A DNA stretch of 64,000 nt from positions 682,001 to 746,000 of the forward strand of contig JAWKPL010000001.1 in the NCBI GenBank assembly GCA_041390685.1, read 5' to 3'. Positions within the stretch are counted from its first letter, which is position 1, and every line of letters starts with the position of its first letter. Below are positions 16,915 to 25,760 of the stretch, piece by piece. Origin of the DNA: JAIBBD01 sp041390685. Its GTDB lineage: Bacteria; Chloroflexota; Dehalococcoidia; UBA2979. The notes under the pieces are model-generated. The model saw only the letters and a program-made list of their open reading frames with translations, had not been told where the DNA came from and did not search any database. A program made the position numbers and the translations under genes.

Positions 16915-18300
16915 GTGATCGCATCGCCGGGGACGGGCTGGCGACCGTCGCACGGGCAGGCGGTCGCGGGGGTCTTCGCCATCGGGCTGCTGTTACGGCT
17001 GGCGATCGCGCCGTACGGCGGGCATCACTTCGACGTCCCGACCTTTCAGTTCTGGACGTTTCATCTCGTGCTGGACCCGCTATCGGAGTTCTACCACCTG
17101 CGTCAGCAGTTCCTGCCGGAGCAGGACCACCTGCCGGGCGACCTGTGGTTCCTGTGGCTGATCGGGCAAGTGTTCCGCATCTTCTCGCCCGAGATGGACG
17201 TGGAGACGCCGGGGTTCGTGTGGCTGCTGAAGCTGGTGCCGGCACTGGCGGACCTCGGTGTGGCGTGGGTGCTGTACCGGCTTGGGAGCCTGCTGTGGCA
17301 TCGAAACGCGGGCCTGCTCGCGGCGGTGTTCGTGCTGTTCAACCCGGGTGCGGTGTTCCTGACGTCCGTGTGGGGGCAATGGGACGCCCTCAGCACGTTC
17401 TTCGCGCTGCTGGCGCTGTGGCTCTACCTGACCGGACGCCTGGGGTGGGTGTTGCCGGCGTTGACGTACGCGACGCTGATCAAGCCGCAGTTCGCCGCGC
17501 TGTTCCCGCTGATCGCGGCGGCGTACTACCTCGATTACGTGCGGCGCGCGCCGGGGGATGAGGAGTCGCGTCGCGAGGGGTACTGGGGCGACGTCCTGAT
17601 TCCGGTGGCCGCGGGAGCGGTCATTTCAGTGGCGGTGGCGGCAATCGTGTGTCTGCCCTTCGGCGTGGGGCTATTCGGCATCGGCGAGTGGAGCATCGTC
17701 GAGCGGATGCGGATCGCGGTCGACATGAACAAGTTCGCGAGCCTGTACGCGTTCAATCTGTGGACGGCGGTCAAGCCGCCGACGACGGAGTGGCAGGTCG
17801 ATACCGTCCCCTTCCTCCTCGGTGCGAGCTACCAGGCATGGGGGACTGCGCTCACCGCCGTCGCATACTTCGCGGTGCTGGTCACCTACGTACGAGACCG
17901 ACGCCCGCTAACGCTGCTGTGGGCGGCAATGGCGATCATGCTGGTGCTGTATATCCTGCCGACACGGATCCACGAGCGGTACATGCTGCCGGTGGTGCTC
18001 ATGTGCGCGTTGCCGGCGGCAGCAGATCAGACCTACCGCCGGCTGTTCGCCGTCCTGACTGTCACGTACTTCGTGAACATCTGGTTCGTATACACGCTGC
18101 AGGACCCGCCGCGAGTATTCGCGAGCGCTTCGCGGTCGGCGGTGTTCTACGTGGCGTTCTCGCTGACGAACGTAGCGGTCCTGGCGGCGATGCTGTGGCA
18201 GCGGCCGCTCACACGGCGGTCGGGCGGCACCGTCGACGACCCCGAAACCAGCGACCAGGCGCGGGCGCCCGAGCTGTCGGCGGCACCACCGCCGGCGTAA
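16915..18300 (+). CDS. Polytopic membrane glycosyltransferase, GT87/mannosyltransferase-like
   Basis: 461 residues from GTG 16915 (GGAG at 16903-16906); the frame is open back to 16813, adding a basic 34-residue stretch of doubtful reality. About ten membrane segments. Family-like blocks: APYGGHHFDVPTFQFWTFHL with the candidate catalytic Asp after the first segment, VLFNPGAVFLTSVWGQWDALSTFFALLALW, LIKPQFAALFPL and LPTRIHERYMLPVV. This is the GT-C layout of dolichyl- or polyprenyl-phosphate-sugar-dependent transferases. The divergent pair probably builds a cell-surface glycan; the acceptor is unknown. Confidence 0.82.
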   Translation: MIASPGTGWRPSHGQAVAGVFAIGLLLRLAIAPYGGHHFDVPTFQFWTFHLVLDPLSEFYHLRQQFLPEQDHLPGDLWFLWLIGQVFRIFSPEMDVETPGFVWLLKLVPALADLGVAWVLYRLGSLLWHRNAGLLAAVFVLFNPGAVFLTSVWGQWDALSTFFALLALWLYLTGRLGWVLPALTYATLIKPQFAALFPLIAAAYYLDYVRRAPGDEESRREGYWGDVLIPVAAGAVISVAVAAIVCLPFGVGLFGIGEWSIVERMRIAVDMNKFASLYAFNLWTAVKPPTTEWQVDTVPFLLGASYQAWGTALTAVAYFAVLVTYVRDRRPLTLLWAAMAIMLVLYILPTRIHERYMLPVVLMCALPAAADQTYRRLFAVLTVTYFVNIWFVYTLQDPPRVFASASRSAVFYVAFSLTNVAVLAAMLWQRPLTRRSGGTVDDPETSDQARAPELSAAPPPA

Positions 18301-18327
18301 GGCGACACACCCCCGCCGGGGCAGCGC

Positions 18328-19362
18328 CTAGCGGCTCTCGGCGATGAGCGATTCTTCCTCGGTCGGGATGCTGCGCGCGATGACGTCGAGGTAGTCGAGG
18401 GCGGCGCCGGCGCCCTTCGCGACGCAGCGCTTCGGGTCGTCCGCTACATGGACGGGGACGCCGGTCTCGTGGACAAGCAGCTCGTCGAGGTGGCGCAGGA
18501 GGGCGCCACCGCCGGTGAGCACAATGCCGCGGTCGATCACGTCCGAAGCCAGCTCGGGGGGTGTGCGCTCGAGAACAGCGCGCACCGTCTGGACGATCGC
18601 CCCCATATGCTCCTGGATGGCGCCGGCGACCTCCGAGGAGCGGACGGTGATGGTCCTCGGGAGACCGGTGACCTGGTCGCGGCCGCGGACGCCGGTCGAC
18701 TCCTCTCGGTCGAGAGGGAGCGCGGAGCCGATGGCGATCTTCACTTCCTCGGCGGTGCGCTCGCCGACGATCAGGTTGTGGCGGCGCTTGATGTACTGGG
18801 CGATGGAGTCGTTCAGGCGGTCGCCCGCCACGCGGACGGACTCTGAGGCGACGATGCCGAACATCGAAATGACGGCGGCCTCTGTGCGACCGCCCCCGAT
18901 ATCGACGACCATGTGGCCGCGCGGCGAGCCAACGGGGATCTCGGCGCCGATCGCGGCGGCGAGAGGTTCGGGGATGAGGTGGGCGGGACGGCGGGCGCCG
19001 GCCGCCTCGGCAGCGTCGCGCACGGCGCGCTGCTCCACGCTGGTCACGCCGACCGGCACGGAAATCATCACCTCGGGACGGACGACCCGGAGGCGGCCCA
19101 TCACTCGCCCGATGAGGTAGCGCAGCAGGGCTTCCGTGATGAGGTAATCCGCGATGACACCCTCTCGCATGGGGCGGATGACCTGGATGGTGGCAGGCTG
19201 CCGCCCCAGCATCGCGTGTGCGTCGCTGCCAACGGCGACGACAGTGTTGTCGCGCTCGGTGATGGCGACGACGGCGGGCTCGTCGAGGACGACGCCGCGG
19301 CCGTGCTCGTAGACCAGGACGTTCGCAGTACCGAGGTCGATGCCGAGGCGCTTCGTGAGCAT
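18328..19362 (-). CDS. mreB: Rod shape-determining protein MreB
   Basis: 344 residues from ATG 19362; the frame is open to 19683, but MLTKRLGIDLGTANVLVY is the family N-terminus. Actin-fold motifs: GIDLGTANVLVY (phosphate 1), VVDIGGGRTEAAVIS (phosphate 2), and IVLTGGGALLRHLDELL (adenosine). MreB filaments guide lateral cell-wall synthesis. Unusually, no mreC/mreD follow in this window; the convergent neighbour is a glycosyltransferase. Proteins of this type are sometimes named Mbl. Confidence 0.93.
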   Translation of the reverse strand: MLTKRLGIDLGTANVLVYEHGRGVVLDEPAVVAITERDNTVVAVGSDAHAMLGRQPATIQVIRPMREGVIADYLITEALLRYLIGRVMGRLRVVRPEVMISVPVGVTSVEQRAVRDAAEAAGARRPAHLIPEPLAAAIGAEIPVGSPRGHMVVDIGGGRTEAAVISMFGIVASESVRVAGDRLNDSIAQYIKRRHNLIVGERTAEEVKIAIGSALPLDREESTGVRGRDQVTGLPRTITVRSSEVAGAIQEHMGAIVQTVRAVLERTPPELASDVIDRGIVLTGGGALLRHLDELLVHETGVPVHVADDPKRCVAKGAGAALDYLDVIARSIPTEEESLIAESR

Positions 19363-19486
19363 GGGCACAGGGTAGCGGGCGGCAGGTGAGGCAGCGAGGA
19401 GGAGCACGACAGTCCTCGATAACGTGTCTCGTGATCTGCGAGCGCCGAGAGACGAGGAAGCGCGGGCGACCCAGTGCCGCGAGGGG

Positions 19487-19515
19487 TTGACGAAGTAGCA
19501 CGCCCGTTCTAGCCT
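19487..19515 (+). promoter_or_regulatory. Predicted promoter for the 51-residue membrane peptide gene
   Basis: TTGACG at 19487-19492, a 17-nt spacer and TAGCCT at 19510-19515. The -35 is good and the -10 fits the TAnnnT form seen elsewhere in this window. Transcription would start about 40 nt before the ribosome site of the small gene at 19562. It is divergent from mreB. Confidence 0.45.
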
Positions 19516-19561
19516 TTCGTAGACACAGCATCCGCACGGATGTTCGGAGACGAGGTGGAAC

Positions 19562-19717
19562 ATGGTGTTCATGCTGGTCCTCGGAGTGCTGGTTGGCGGG
19601 GCGGCGGCGCTGCTGCTGCAGCAGTGGGTGACGGCCGCGCTGTCGGAACCGTCGCGGACCATCCGCCCGCACGGGTCGTTCATCGAGCGATCACGCTCTC
19701 ACCGCCGGGCGGCGTAA
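19562..19717 (+). CDS. 51-residue single-span membrane peptide
   Basis: ATG 19562 with GAGGTGG a few nt upstream; stop TAA at 19715-19717. One hydrophobic helix (VFMLVLGVLVGGAAALLL, residues 2-19) is followed by an amphipathic, strongly basic tail ending RSRSHRRAA. It lies between mreB (divergent) and the DUF1786 gene, with its own predicted promoter. Topology and the basic tail suggest an inner-membrane peptide with a cytoplasmic C-terminus. No family recognised. Confidence 0.65.
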   Translation: MVFMLVLGVLVGGAAALLLQQWVTAALSEPSRTIRPHGSFIERSRSHRRAA

Positions 19718-19762
19718 CGAGCCCGCGAGGCGGGGAAGCGCATGCCGCCGTAGACTGGCGGC

Positions 19763-20875
19763 ATGCGCATCCTCGCGGTGGACATAGGCACGGGGACGCA
19801 GGACATCCTGCTGTTCGACCCGTCCGGGCCGGTCGAGAACTCCCCGAAACTGGTGATGCCGTCACCGACCGCGGTCGCGGCGCGGCGGATCCGCGCGGCG
19901 ACCGAGGGCAGGCGACCCGTCGTCCTGCGAGGGGTGGTCGCTGGCGGGGGACCGTCCGCATGGGCCCTCGGCGACCACCTGCGCGCGGGACTGCCAGCGT
20001 TCGCCACCCCTGAGGCCGCGCGGACGATCGACGATGACCTCGAGCGAGTGGCGGCGGACGGAGTGACGCTCGTCTCCGACGAGGAAGCGGCGACGATCGA
20101 GGGGGAACAGGTCGTCCTCCGCGACCTCGACCTGGGGGTGATACGGGCGGCGCTCGGAGCTTTCGATGTCGACACGCAGTTCGATGGGATCGCGGTCGGG
20201 GTGTTCGACCATGGCGCGGCGCCACCGGATGTCTCAGACCGGGTGTTCCGGTTCGAGCACATCGCGCGGGTGCTGGCAGCGGACCGCGACGGCCGCGCCT
20301 TCGCGGCACTGCCAGACGCGCTGCCGGTTCACCTGACGCGAGCGCGGGCGGTCCTCGACGCGGTGGATGTGGACGTGCGGGCGGTATTCATGGACAACGG
20401 GCCGGCAGCGGCCCTCGGCGCGCTGCACGACCCCGAGGTGGCGCGGCACGCGCGTCGTGCCGTGCTCAACGTGGGCAACATGCATGTGCTGTGCTTCGTG
20501 CTCGAGGGGACGCGCGTAGAGGCGGTCTTCGAGCACCACACGGGCGAAGTGACGCCGGAGCAACTGGCGGGCTTGGTCCGTGACCTCCTCGGCGGGCGGC
20601 TGACGAATGAGGCCGTCTTCTCCTCGATGGGACATGGGGCGCTGTACGCGGCGGGATCCGGTGCGGGTATCGAACCGGTGACGATGCTGGCGGTGACCGG
20701 GCCGCAGCGGGAGCGTATGCTGCCCGCGCTCCGGACAGGGGGTCTGCCGCAGGTGCACGCCGCCGCGCCACACGGCGACATGATGATCAGCGGATGCTTC
20801 GGGCTCCTGGACGGGTTCGCGTATCGCGTACCCGCGGCGCGCGAGGCTGTCGAGGCACTGGGCCGATCGAGGTAG
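19763..20875 (+). CDS. DUF1786 family protein (ASKHA-fold-like)
   Basis: 370 residues. The N-terminus MRILAVDIGTGTQDILLF is the DUF1786 signature and resembles the phosphate-1 loop of actin/sugar-kinase proteins. RRAVLNVGNMHVLCFVLEG (near residues 230-250) could be the second loop. Some members are labelled as pyruvate formate-lyase activating enzymes, but no radical-SAM CxxxCxxC motif is present, so that name is not used. A TAGACT box lies exactly 6 nt before the ATG and there is no ribosome site, suggesting a leaderless mRNA. Function unknown. Confidence 0.8.
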   Translation: MRILAVDIGTGTQDILLFDPSGPVENSPKLVMPSPTAVAARRIRAATEGRRPVVLRGVVAGGGPSAWALGDHLRAGLPAFATPEAARTIDDDLERVAADGVTLVSDEEAATIEGEQVVLRDLDLGVIRAALGAFDVDTQFDGIAVGVFDHGAAPPDVSDRVFRFEHIARVLAADRDGRAFAALPDALPVHLTRARAVLDAVDVDVRAVFMDNGPAAALGALHDPEVARHARRAVLNVGNMHVLCFVLEGTRVEAVFEHHTGEVTPEQLAGLVRDLLGGRLTNEAVFSSMGHGALYAAGSGAGIEPVTMLAVTGPQRERMLPALRTGGLPQVHAAAPHGDMMISGCFGLLDGFAYRVPAAREAVEALGRSR

Positions 20876-20892
20876 ATGTCCGGTCGCCTCGG

Positions 20893-21255
20893 TCAGCGGT
20901 CATCGAGCAGGGCGACGAGCCGCCTGGGAGCGACGAGACGGTAGGCGTCCTCGATCAGGTCAACGAGGTCGTCCCAGTCGACCGGGATGTCGAGGTACAC
21001 GCCCACCCAGCCGCGGACGCCGACGTAGGGCGGACGGAAGTACCGCTGCGGGTCGGAGGCAATCAGCAGGGACTGGGCGCCTTCGGGGGCGGCGCACCAG
21101 ACGGCCACACGGTCATCGTGGTGGTGCTGGGCGTAGGTCGCGAGGGCCCGGCGTCCGCGGACGAACCACGCCGGCTCGCCGTGTGAGATGCGCTCGGTCA
21201 CCTCGGGTAACGCGAGGCAGAGGGCGCGCAGTTGGGTCAGCGGTTCGCCGTCCAC
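20893..21255 (-). CDS. MmcQ/YjbR family protein
   Basis: 120 residues, the whole length of a CyaY-like YjbR domain: ALCLALPEVTERISHGEPAWFVRGRRALATYA, then VAVWCAAPEGAQSLLIASDPQRYFRPPYVGVRGWVGVYLD and WDDLVDLIEDAYRLVAPRRL. The family is often annotated as DNA-binding, with little direct evidence. It stands convergent to the DUF1786 gene and 52 nt downstream of the ferredoxin-fusion gene on the same strand. Confidence 0.82.
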   Translation of the reverse strand: MDGEPLTQLRALCLALPEVTERISHGEPAWFVRGRRALATYAQHHHDDRVAVWCAAPEGAQSLLIASDPQRYFRPPYVGVRGWVGVYLDIPVDWDDLVDLIEDAYRLVAPRRLVALLDDR

Positions 21256-21307
21256 TCCGCCATCGTACGCGGAGGCGGATACCCGCAGGCCAGGCAGCGG
21301 CGGGCGG

Positions 21308-22474
21308 CTAGATGTCCTCGACCATCATGCCGTTGGGCTGGTGACGCCACGTGCGGAACTTGACGTGGGTGATGCCGGCGCCCTTCGCGTAGTCCTTGGC
21401 TGCGGAGCCGTAGCCACTCGGGACGTAGACGTACAGAGGGGCATCGTCGTTCTCGAGCTGCTTCCAGACGCGGTTCGCCTGGTCGCGGGTGACGGTCTCG
21501 CGGGTCTCGATCTGGGCGACCATGACCGGGTAGTTCCCCGGGTAGCGAACCACGAGGATGTCGGGGAAGACTTTCTGTCCGCCGCCGCCGCCGAACTCAA
21601 GCGCCATGGTGGGCTCGGGCAGGTTGACGTGCGTGCGGTAGTCGGGGTGCTCGGAGCTGGGGAAGGCGAAGCGACCCTCGGCGAGTTCCTGGACGGCGCG
21701 CTCCAACTCGTAGCGGCGCGTGCTCTCGCTGCGGCGCCACTCGGTGAGGCCCTCGCGCCAGTAGGCGACGCTGCGGGGCTGGCGGGCAGCGAAGAGGCTG
21801 AGGTCGCGGACCTGGCTGTCGAGGAAACCGAGCAGGCCGAGAACGAAGATCGGGACGCCGATGACGACGCCGGCGGCGATCTCGACACCGCCGATCTCGA
21901 GCCACTTCGGTCCGGGGGTAATCCACATGATGGCGAACGAGACCGCCATCATGGCGAACGCGACGAGGCCGCGCGGCGACGGCGGGTTGTAGTGCGGCAC
22001 GACGACGGGGCCGTGGTGTTCTTCGTCGGTGGCCTCGACCTGGGCAGAGGCGGCGACGGCCGCAGCGGCGGGGGCCGCGGCGGCGGCAGGGGCGGCCTCG
22101 GCCGCCGGAGCAGCGGGAGCCTCCGCCGCGGCTTCGGCAGCGTCCTGTGACTCGGCAGCCGGGGCGGCCGCTGCTGCGGGCTGCGGCGCGGGTACGGCGT
22201 CGCCGCCGACCATCGCGCGCGCGGCGGCCGGGTCGGCGTACCACAGTTCGTTGATCTGGGTGAACTGTTCGGAGCCAGCAGGCACGTCGGCCTGGGGGAA
22301 GATGGCGTTCACGGGGCAGGCGGGCTGGCACGCGCCGCAGTCGATGCACTCGAGCGGGTTGATGTAGAGCATGCGGTCGGCGCCCTCTTCGAAGTGGATG
22401 CAATCCACAGGGCAGACCTCGACGCATGCCTGGTCTTGCGTGTCGATGCAGGGTTGCGTGATGACGAACGCCAC
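21308..22474 (-). CDS. Ferredoxin fused to a membrane and C-terminal unknown domain
   Basis: 388 residues in four parts. Residues 1-75 form a 7Fe/8Fe bacterial ferredoxin: C9-x7-C17-x3-C21-P and C43-x2-C46-x2-C49-x3-C53-P. Residues ~95-160 are a low-complexity Ala/Pro/Glu linker. Residues ~170-225 contain two hydrophobic segments (LVAFAMMAVSFAIMWITPG and IAAGVVIGVPIFVLGLLGFL). The last ~150 residues are a soluble domain with LEFGGGGGQKVFPDILVVRYPG and YVYVPSGYGSAAKDYAKGAG, not recognised. FdxA-type ferredoxins are normally ~110 residues alone. A membrane-tethered electron carrier is the plain reading. Confidence 0.85.
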   Translation of the reverse strand: MAFVITQPCIDTQDQACVEVCPVDCIHFEEGADRMLYINPLECIDCGACQPACPVNAIFPQADVPAGSEQFTQINELWYADPAAARAMVGGDAVPAPQPAAAAAPAAESQDAAEAAAEAPAAPAAEAAPAAAAAPAAAAVAASAQVEATDEEHHGPVVVPHYNPPSPRGLVAFAMMAVSFAIMWITPGPKWLEIGGVEIAAGVVIGVPIFVLGLLGFLDSQVRDLSLFAARQPRSVAYWREGLTEWRRSESTRRYELERAVQELAEGRFAFPSSEHPDYRTHVNLPEPTMALEFGGGGGQKVFPDILVVRYPGNYPVMVAQIETRETVTRDQANRVWKQLENDDAPLYVYVPSGYGSAAKDYAKGAGITHVKFRTWRHQPNGMMVEDI

Positions 22475-22586
22475 GCGACGCCTCCTCAGGTAGTCGGGCG
22501 CGCTGCGCCCCGGACGTGCAACGGTTGCATCCTACCGAGCGCCCTGATGAGCGTCCATCCGGGCGCGCCGGGCGCCGGGTGGGCGG

Positions 22587-23555
22587 TCAGTTGCGCGCCG
22601 CCTGAGCATCCAGGACGCGCTGCACGAAGGGCTCGACTTCCTCCTGCGACATGACGCCCTCGAACTTGGCGGCGACGCGGCCGCTGGCATCCAGGACGAA
22701 GACCCAGGGCTCGCTCTGGAGCCCCCAGGTGGCCATCTCCGGAATGGCGACGAGGCGGCCGTTGCGCGCCTCTTCGAGCTTGTAGGGCTCGATGTGCACG
22801 AAGTTCATACCCTCGCCGTACTTCTCCTGCAGGGGAACGACGACGGAGTCAACCACGGGACCGCAGAAGCGCGTCTGACAGAACGCGGGGGTAGCAAAGG
22901 CGATGAGCGTCGGCTTTCCGTTCTTGAGGGCGTCGGCCACGGTAAGGTCGTGCAATTCGGGGCGGGGCGGGTTCGAGGAGTCGATCATCGCAACATCCTG
23001 CACGTCCTTCGTGGTGAGCTGGCTGATAGCCGGGACCTCGGCGCCGATGGCCGGCTCGGACGTCTTGTCGGCGACGAAGAAGCGAGTCCGGACGTTCTTG
23101 TACTCCTTGCCGTCGGCCTCGATATCGAGCGAGGCGCCCCACCAGTCAGTGCGGTCGAGGGTCGTGTTGAGGACGTAGACCGTCGCGAGTGGATCGTCGT
23201 GAAGATGGCGCGTGCCGTCGTCATGGTGGTGCTCGGTGTTTTCGAGGAGCTGCACGGGGGTCAGTTCGAACTCACCAACGGATGTGCCCTCGTCGCCGTC
23301 GAGTGTGTAGAGCGTGACGCGAGCCGTGGCGTCGTGGACGAGCGAGCCCTCGTCGCTCCGGATGATGCCGAAGGCGAGCCTCGCCGGCCCCTGGCCGATC
23401 TGCGAGCCGCTGATGATCTGTGCTTCTACCGGCCCGCGACGGCTGCCAAGAGCCTCGGCGGACCAGGAATCGCCGGCTTCATCGGATCCGCCGCAGGCGG
23501 CGGCGACGAGGCCAACGAGGGCAAGGGGCAGCAGCAACGAGACGAGACGGTGCAC
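22587..23555 (-). CDS. Thioredoxin-fold lipoprotein with His-rich loop
   Basis: 322 residues. Signal peptide and lipobox end VAAACGG, so the protein is lipid-anchored outside the membrane. The N-terminal ~150 residues form a beta-rich domain with a His/Asp-rich loop (TEHHHDDGTRHLHDD) that could bind Cu, Ni or Zn. The C-terminal half is thioredoxin-like: GKPTLIAFATPAFCQTRFCGPVVDS, with a C-x4-C instead of CxxC, then WVFVLDASGRVAAKFEGVMSQEEVEPFV. The Cx4C form occurs in extracytoplasmic redoxins of Chloroflexota-like genomes. It might serve metal delivery or disulfide chemistry. Downstream of sortase and YibE/F genes. Confidence 0.78.
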   Translation of the reverse strand: MHRLVSLLLPLALVGLVAAACGGSDEAGDSWSAEALGSRRGPVEAQIISGSQIGQGPARLAFGIIRSDEGSLVHDATARVTLYTLDGDEGTSVGEFELTPVQLLENTEHHHDDGTRHLHDDPLATVYVLNTTLDRTDWWGASLDIEADGKEYKNVRTRFFVADKTSEPAIGAEVPAISQLTTKDVQDVAMIDSSNPPRPELHDLTVADALKNGKPTLIAFATPAFCQTRFCGPVVDSVVVPLQEKYGEGMNFVHIEPYKLEEARNGRLVAIPEMATWGLQSEPWVFVLDASGRVAAKFEGVMSQEEVEPFVQRVLDAQAARN

Positions 23556-23665
23556 GGTCAGGCTCTCCGTTCGAGCGTCGGATCGATCGAGGGCGACGCG
23601 GTCAGCGGGCGAGGCGACTGCCGGTGGGAGCGGAGAGGAGGCAGTGCCGACACATCGATACTCTC

Positions 23666-24841
23666 TCAGTGTAGCGCAGCCTCCATCTCGGGCGAATCGG
23701 GTGATGCTGGCCGGTCGCCCGCAGCCACGCGCGCGGCGGCAAGCGCGGCGATGGCGGTGGTGAGCGGGACGGCGGCGACGAGGCCGATGCTGCCGACGAG
23801 CGAGCGGACCACCTCGATGGCGATGAACTCACGGTTCAGCTGGACTGTGAGCGGCTCCCCCTGCACGGCGAGCAGCATTAGGAGCGGCAAGGAGGCCCCC
23901 GCGTACGCGAGGACGAGTGTGTTGACCGTGGCGGCGATGTGGTCGCGGCCGACGTTCATGGCACGCCGGTAGAGGTCGAGGGGGCTGAGGAACGGGTTCG
24001 CGCCGTGAAGCTCGAAGACGGCCGACGACTGGGCGACCGTGACGTCGTCGAGCACGCCGAGCGCGCCGATGATGATGCCGCCCAGGAGGAGTCCGCTTGC
24101 GGAGAGCTGGCCCGCGGAAAGCACCTGCAGCACCGCGGCATCCTCGGATGCCACGCCCGTGAGTTGTGCGGCGGCGATGGTTACGGTGGCAAGCACGGCG
24201 GTGAAGCAGAGCGCGACGGCGGTGCCGATGAGCGCGACGACCGTCTTACGGTTCACGCCGTGTGCGAGAAAGAGCGTGCTGGCCATGATGGTGAGCGCGC
24301 CGACGACCGCGATCAGCACCGGGCTGTGCCCGGACAGGATGCCTGGGACGATGAAGCGGACGAGCACGAGCATGCTGGCGGCGAGGCCGACGAGCGACGC
24401 CACGCCAACCAGGCGACCAGTAGCAACGACGGCGAGCACGAAAGCCACCAGGAGCCAGAGCAGCGTGGTCTGGCGGACGCGGTCGACGATGTAGTAGGTG
24501 TCACCATCCGGGCCAGCGAGGCGCGACAGCAGGACGCGGTCGCCGGCTTCGACATCGAGTTGCCCGATGTCACCCTCGGCTCGAGTGCGCTCGATGAGGA
24601 CCTGGAGGCCATCGATATCCACGGAGAGGCGCTCTCGTTCGATGGGACCGCGCTCGGACGGGATCGTCTCCCGGCTGAGCATCTCGATGACGCGCCCCTG
24701 GACGGTCGGCCCCTGGGGAGTGTCCGGATGCGTGACCTCGAAGCCCAGGGTCGACGGCACGACGACGGTCATGAGGAGGAGCAGCACGGCGATGCCGGCC
24801 AGGACGGCGGCCTGGACCCGCGATGGAGGTGACAGCTTCAT
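23666..24841 (-). CDS. YibE/F-like integral membrane protein
   Basis: 391 residues. A first membrane helix is followed by a ~90-residue extracytoplasmic beta domain (GRVIEMLSRE..., GDRVLLSRL) and seven or so further helices. GGIIIGALGVLDDVTVAQSSAVFEL and FIAIEVVRSLVGSIGLVAAVPLTTAIAA are the conserved YibE/F blocks. The family is widespread in Gram-positives; its transported substrate is unknown. It starts 50 nt after the sortase gene, suggesting cotranscription, and the His-rich lipoprotein gene follows. Confidence 0.85.
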   Translation of the reverse strand: MKLSPPSRVQAAVLAGIAVLLLLMTVVVPSTLGFEVTHPDTPQGPTVQGRVIEMLSRETIPSERGPIERERLSVDIDGLQVLIERTRAEGDIGQLDVEAGDRVLLSRLAGPDGDTYYIVDRVRQTTLLWLLVAFVLAVVATGRLVGVASLVGLAASMLVLVRFIVPGILSGHSPVLIAVVGALTIMASTLFLAHGVNRKTVVALIGTAVALCFTAVLATVTIAAAQLTGVASEDAAVLQVLSAGQLSASGLLLGGIIIGALGVLDDVTVAQSSAVFELHGANPFLSPLDLYRRAMNVGRDHIAATVNTLVLAYAGASLPLLMLLAVQGEPLTVQLNREFIAIEVVRSLVGSIGLVAAVPLTTAIAALAAARVAAGDRPASPDSPEMEAALH

Positions 24842-24890
24842 CGTCGCCGAGTGTCAGGCCTCAGGCGGCTGACGGCGAGCCGCCGCGGGC

Positions 24891-25646
24891 TCAGCCGCGA
24901 GTGGCGCGGACGAGAGTGCGCTTGGTGTACGCGTGGGTGGCCGGGTCGAAGTCGCCGCCGCAGGTGACGAGCGTGATGGAGTCGATTCCAACGTCGGCGG
25001 CGAGATACTCGCCCCACTCGGCCTCCGTGCTGACGTCCTGCACCCAGGCAACGATGTAGCGCAGCGTCTCGCCACCCACCTCGATCTCCACCGTGTCGCC
25101 CGTGTCAAGGTCGCCCAGGCTGTAGAAGATACCTGCCCCGATGTAGTTCACGCCGGCGTAGTCGAGGTACGCGGCGCGATCGACGTGTGCAGCGATGATG
25201 GCGTTATGGCCGGTCCCGGGGACACCTCCGAAGCCGGGGAAGTTCTGGAAGTCGTACCAGACGGCGTCGCTCGGACCGGTGGGATCAGGCATCTGCCCGT
25301 CCGCGCCGACGAGGCGCGTGCCGATCGGGGCGTCGACGTGAATCGAGGGGATCACGATGCGGCCGTATGTCGCATCAGCGGGATCGCCGTACTGCTCGCG
25401 GAGCTGGTTCAGATCCTTCACCGTGGGGACGCCCGGGGCGTTGACCAGGAGGGCGCTCGCGCTGCGATCGTCTGAGCGGCCGCCCAGCCCGACGCCACCG
25501 AGCGCGCCGTCACGCAGGAAGAAGCCGAAGGACAGGACAGCGACGGCGACCGCCGCGAGGAACAACGCCAGCAGGAGCCGATTGGAACCGGTGGCGGTAC
25601 GGGCGCGAGGAGAATGTCGAACCGGGGTCGTTCGGGACGCAGACAT
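24891..25646 (-). CDS. Sortase (class E/F-like)
   Basis: 251 residues. An N-terminal membrane anchor (LLLALFLAAVAVAVLSFGFFL, near 24-44) is followed by the sortase beta-barrel. Catalytic triad: His in IIAAHVDRAAY, Cys in SITLVTCGGDFD, Arg in AYTKRTLVRA. The leading IVIPSIHVDAPIG and the length fit extracytoplasmic housekeeping sortases of class E or F. It joins proteins carrying a C-terminal sorting signal to the wall or to each other. No LPxTG-type substrate is seen in the window. First gene of the sortase-YibE/F run. Confidence 0.9.
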   Translation of the reverse strand: MSASRTTPVRHSPRARTATGSNRLLLALFLAAVAVAVLSFGFFLRDGALGGVGLGGRSDDRSASALLVNAPGVPTVKDLNQLREQYGDPADATYGRIVIPSIHVDAPIGTRLVGADGQMPDPTGPSDAVWYDFQNFPGFGGVPGTGHNAIIAAHVDRAAYLDYAGVNYIGAGIFYSLGDLDTGDTVEIEVGGETLRYIVAWVQDVSTEAEWGEYLAADVGIDSITLVTCGGDFDPATHAYTKRTLVRATRG

Positions 25647-25760
25647 AGACGGGTGTGTCTCTCGGAGCGTTCAATGCTAGCCCGCCGCTTTCACCTTAGC
25701 GGGGTGGCGACGTAACGCGGAAGTGCCGCGGCGGCGGGACGGCGGTTTGTAATGAAGCCG

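Noticed and set aside
19763..20875. Pyruvate formate-lyase activating enzyme label for the DUF1786 protein
   Set aside because: No CxxxCxxC radical-SAM motif; the N-terminus looks like an actin/sugar-kinase phosphate loop instead.
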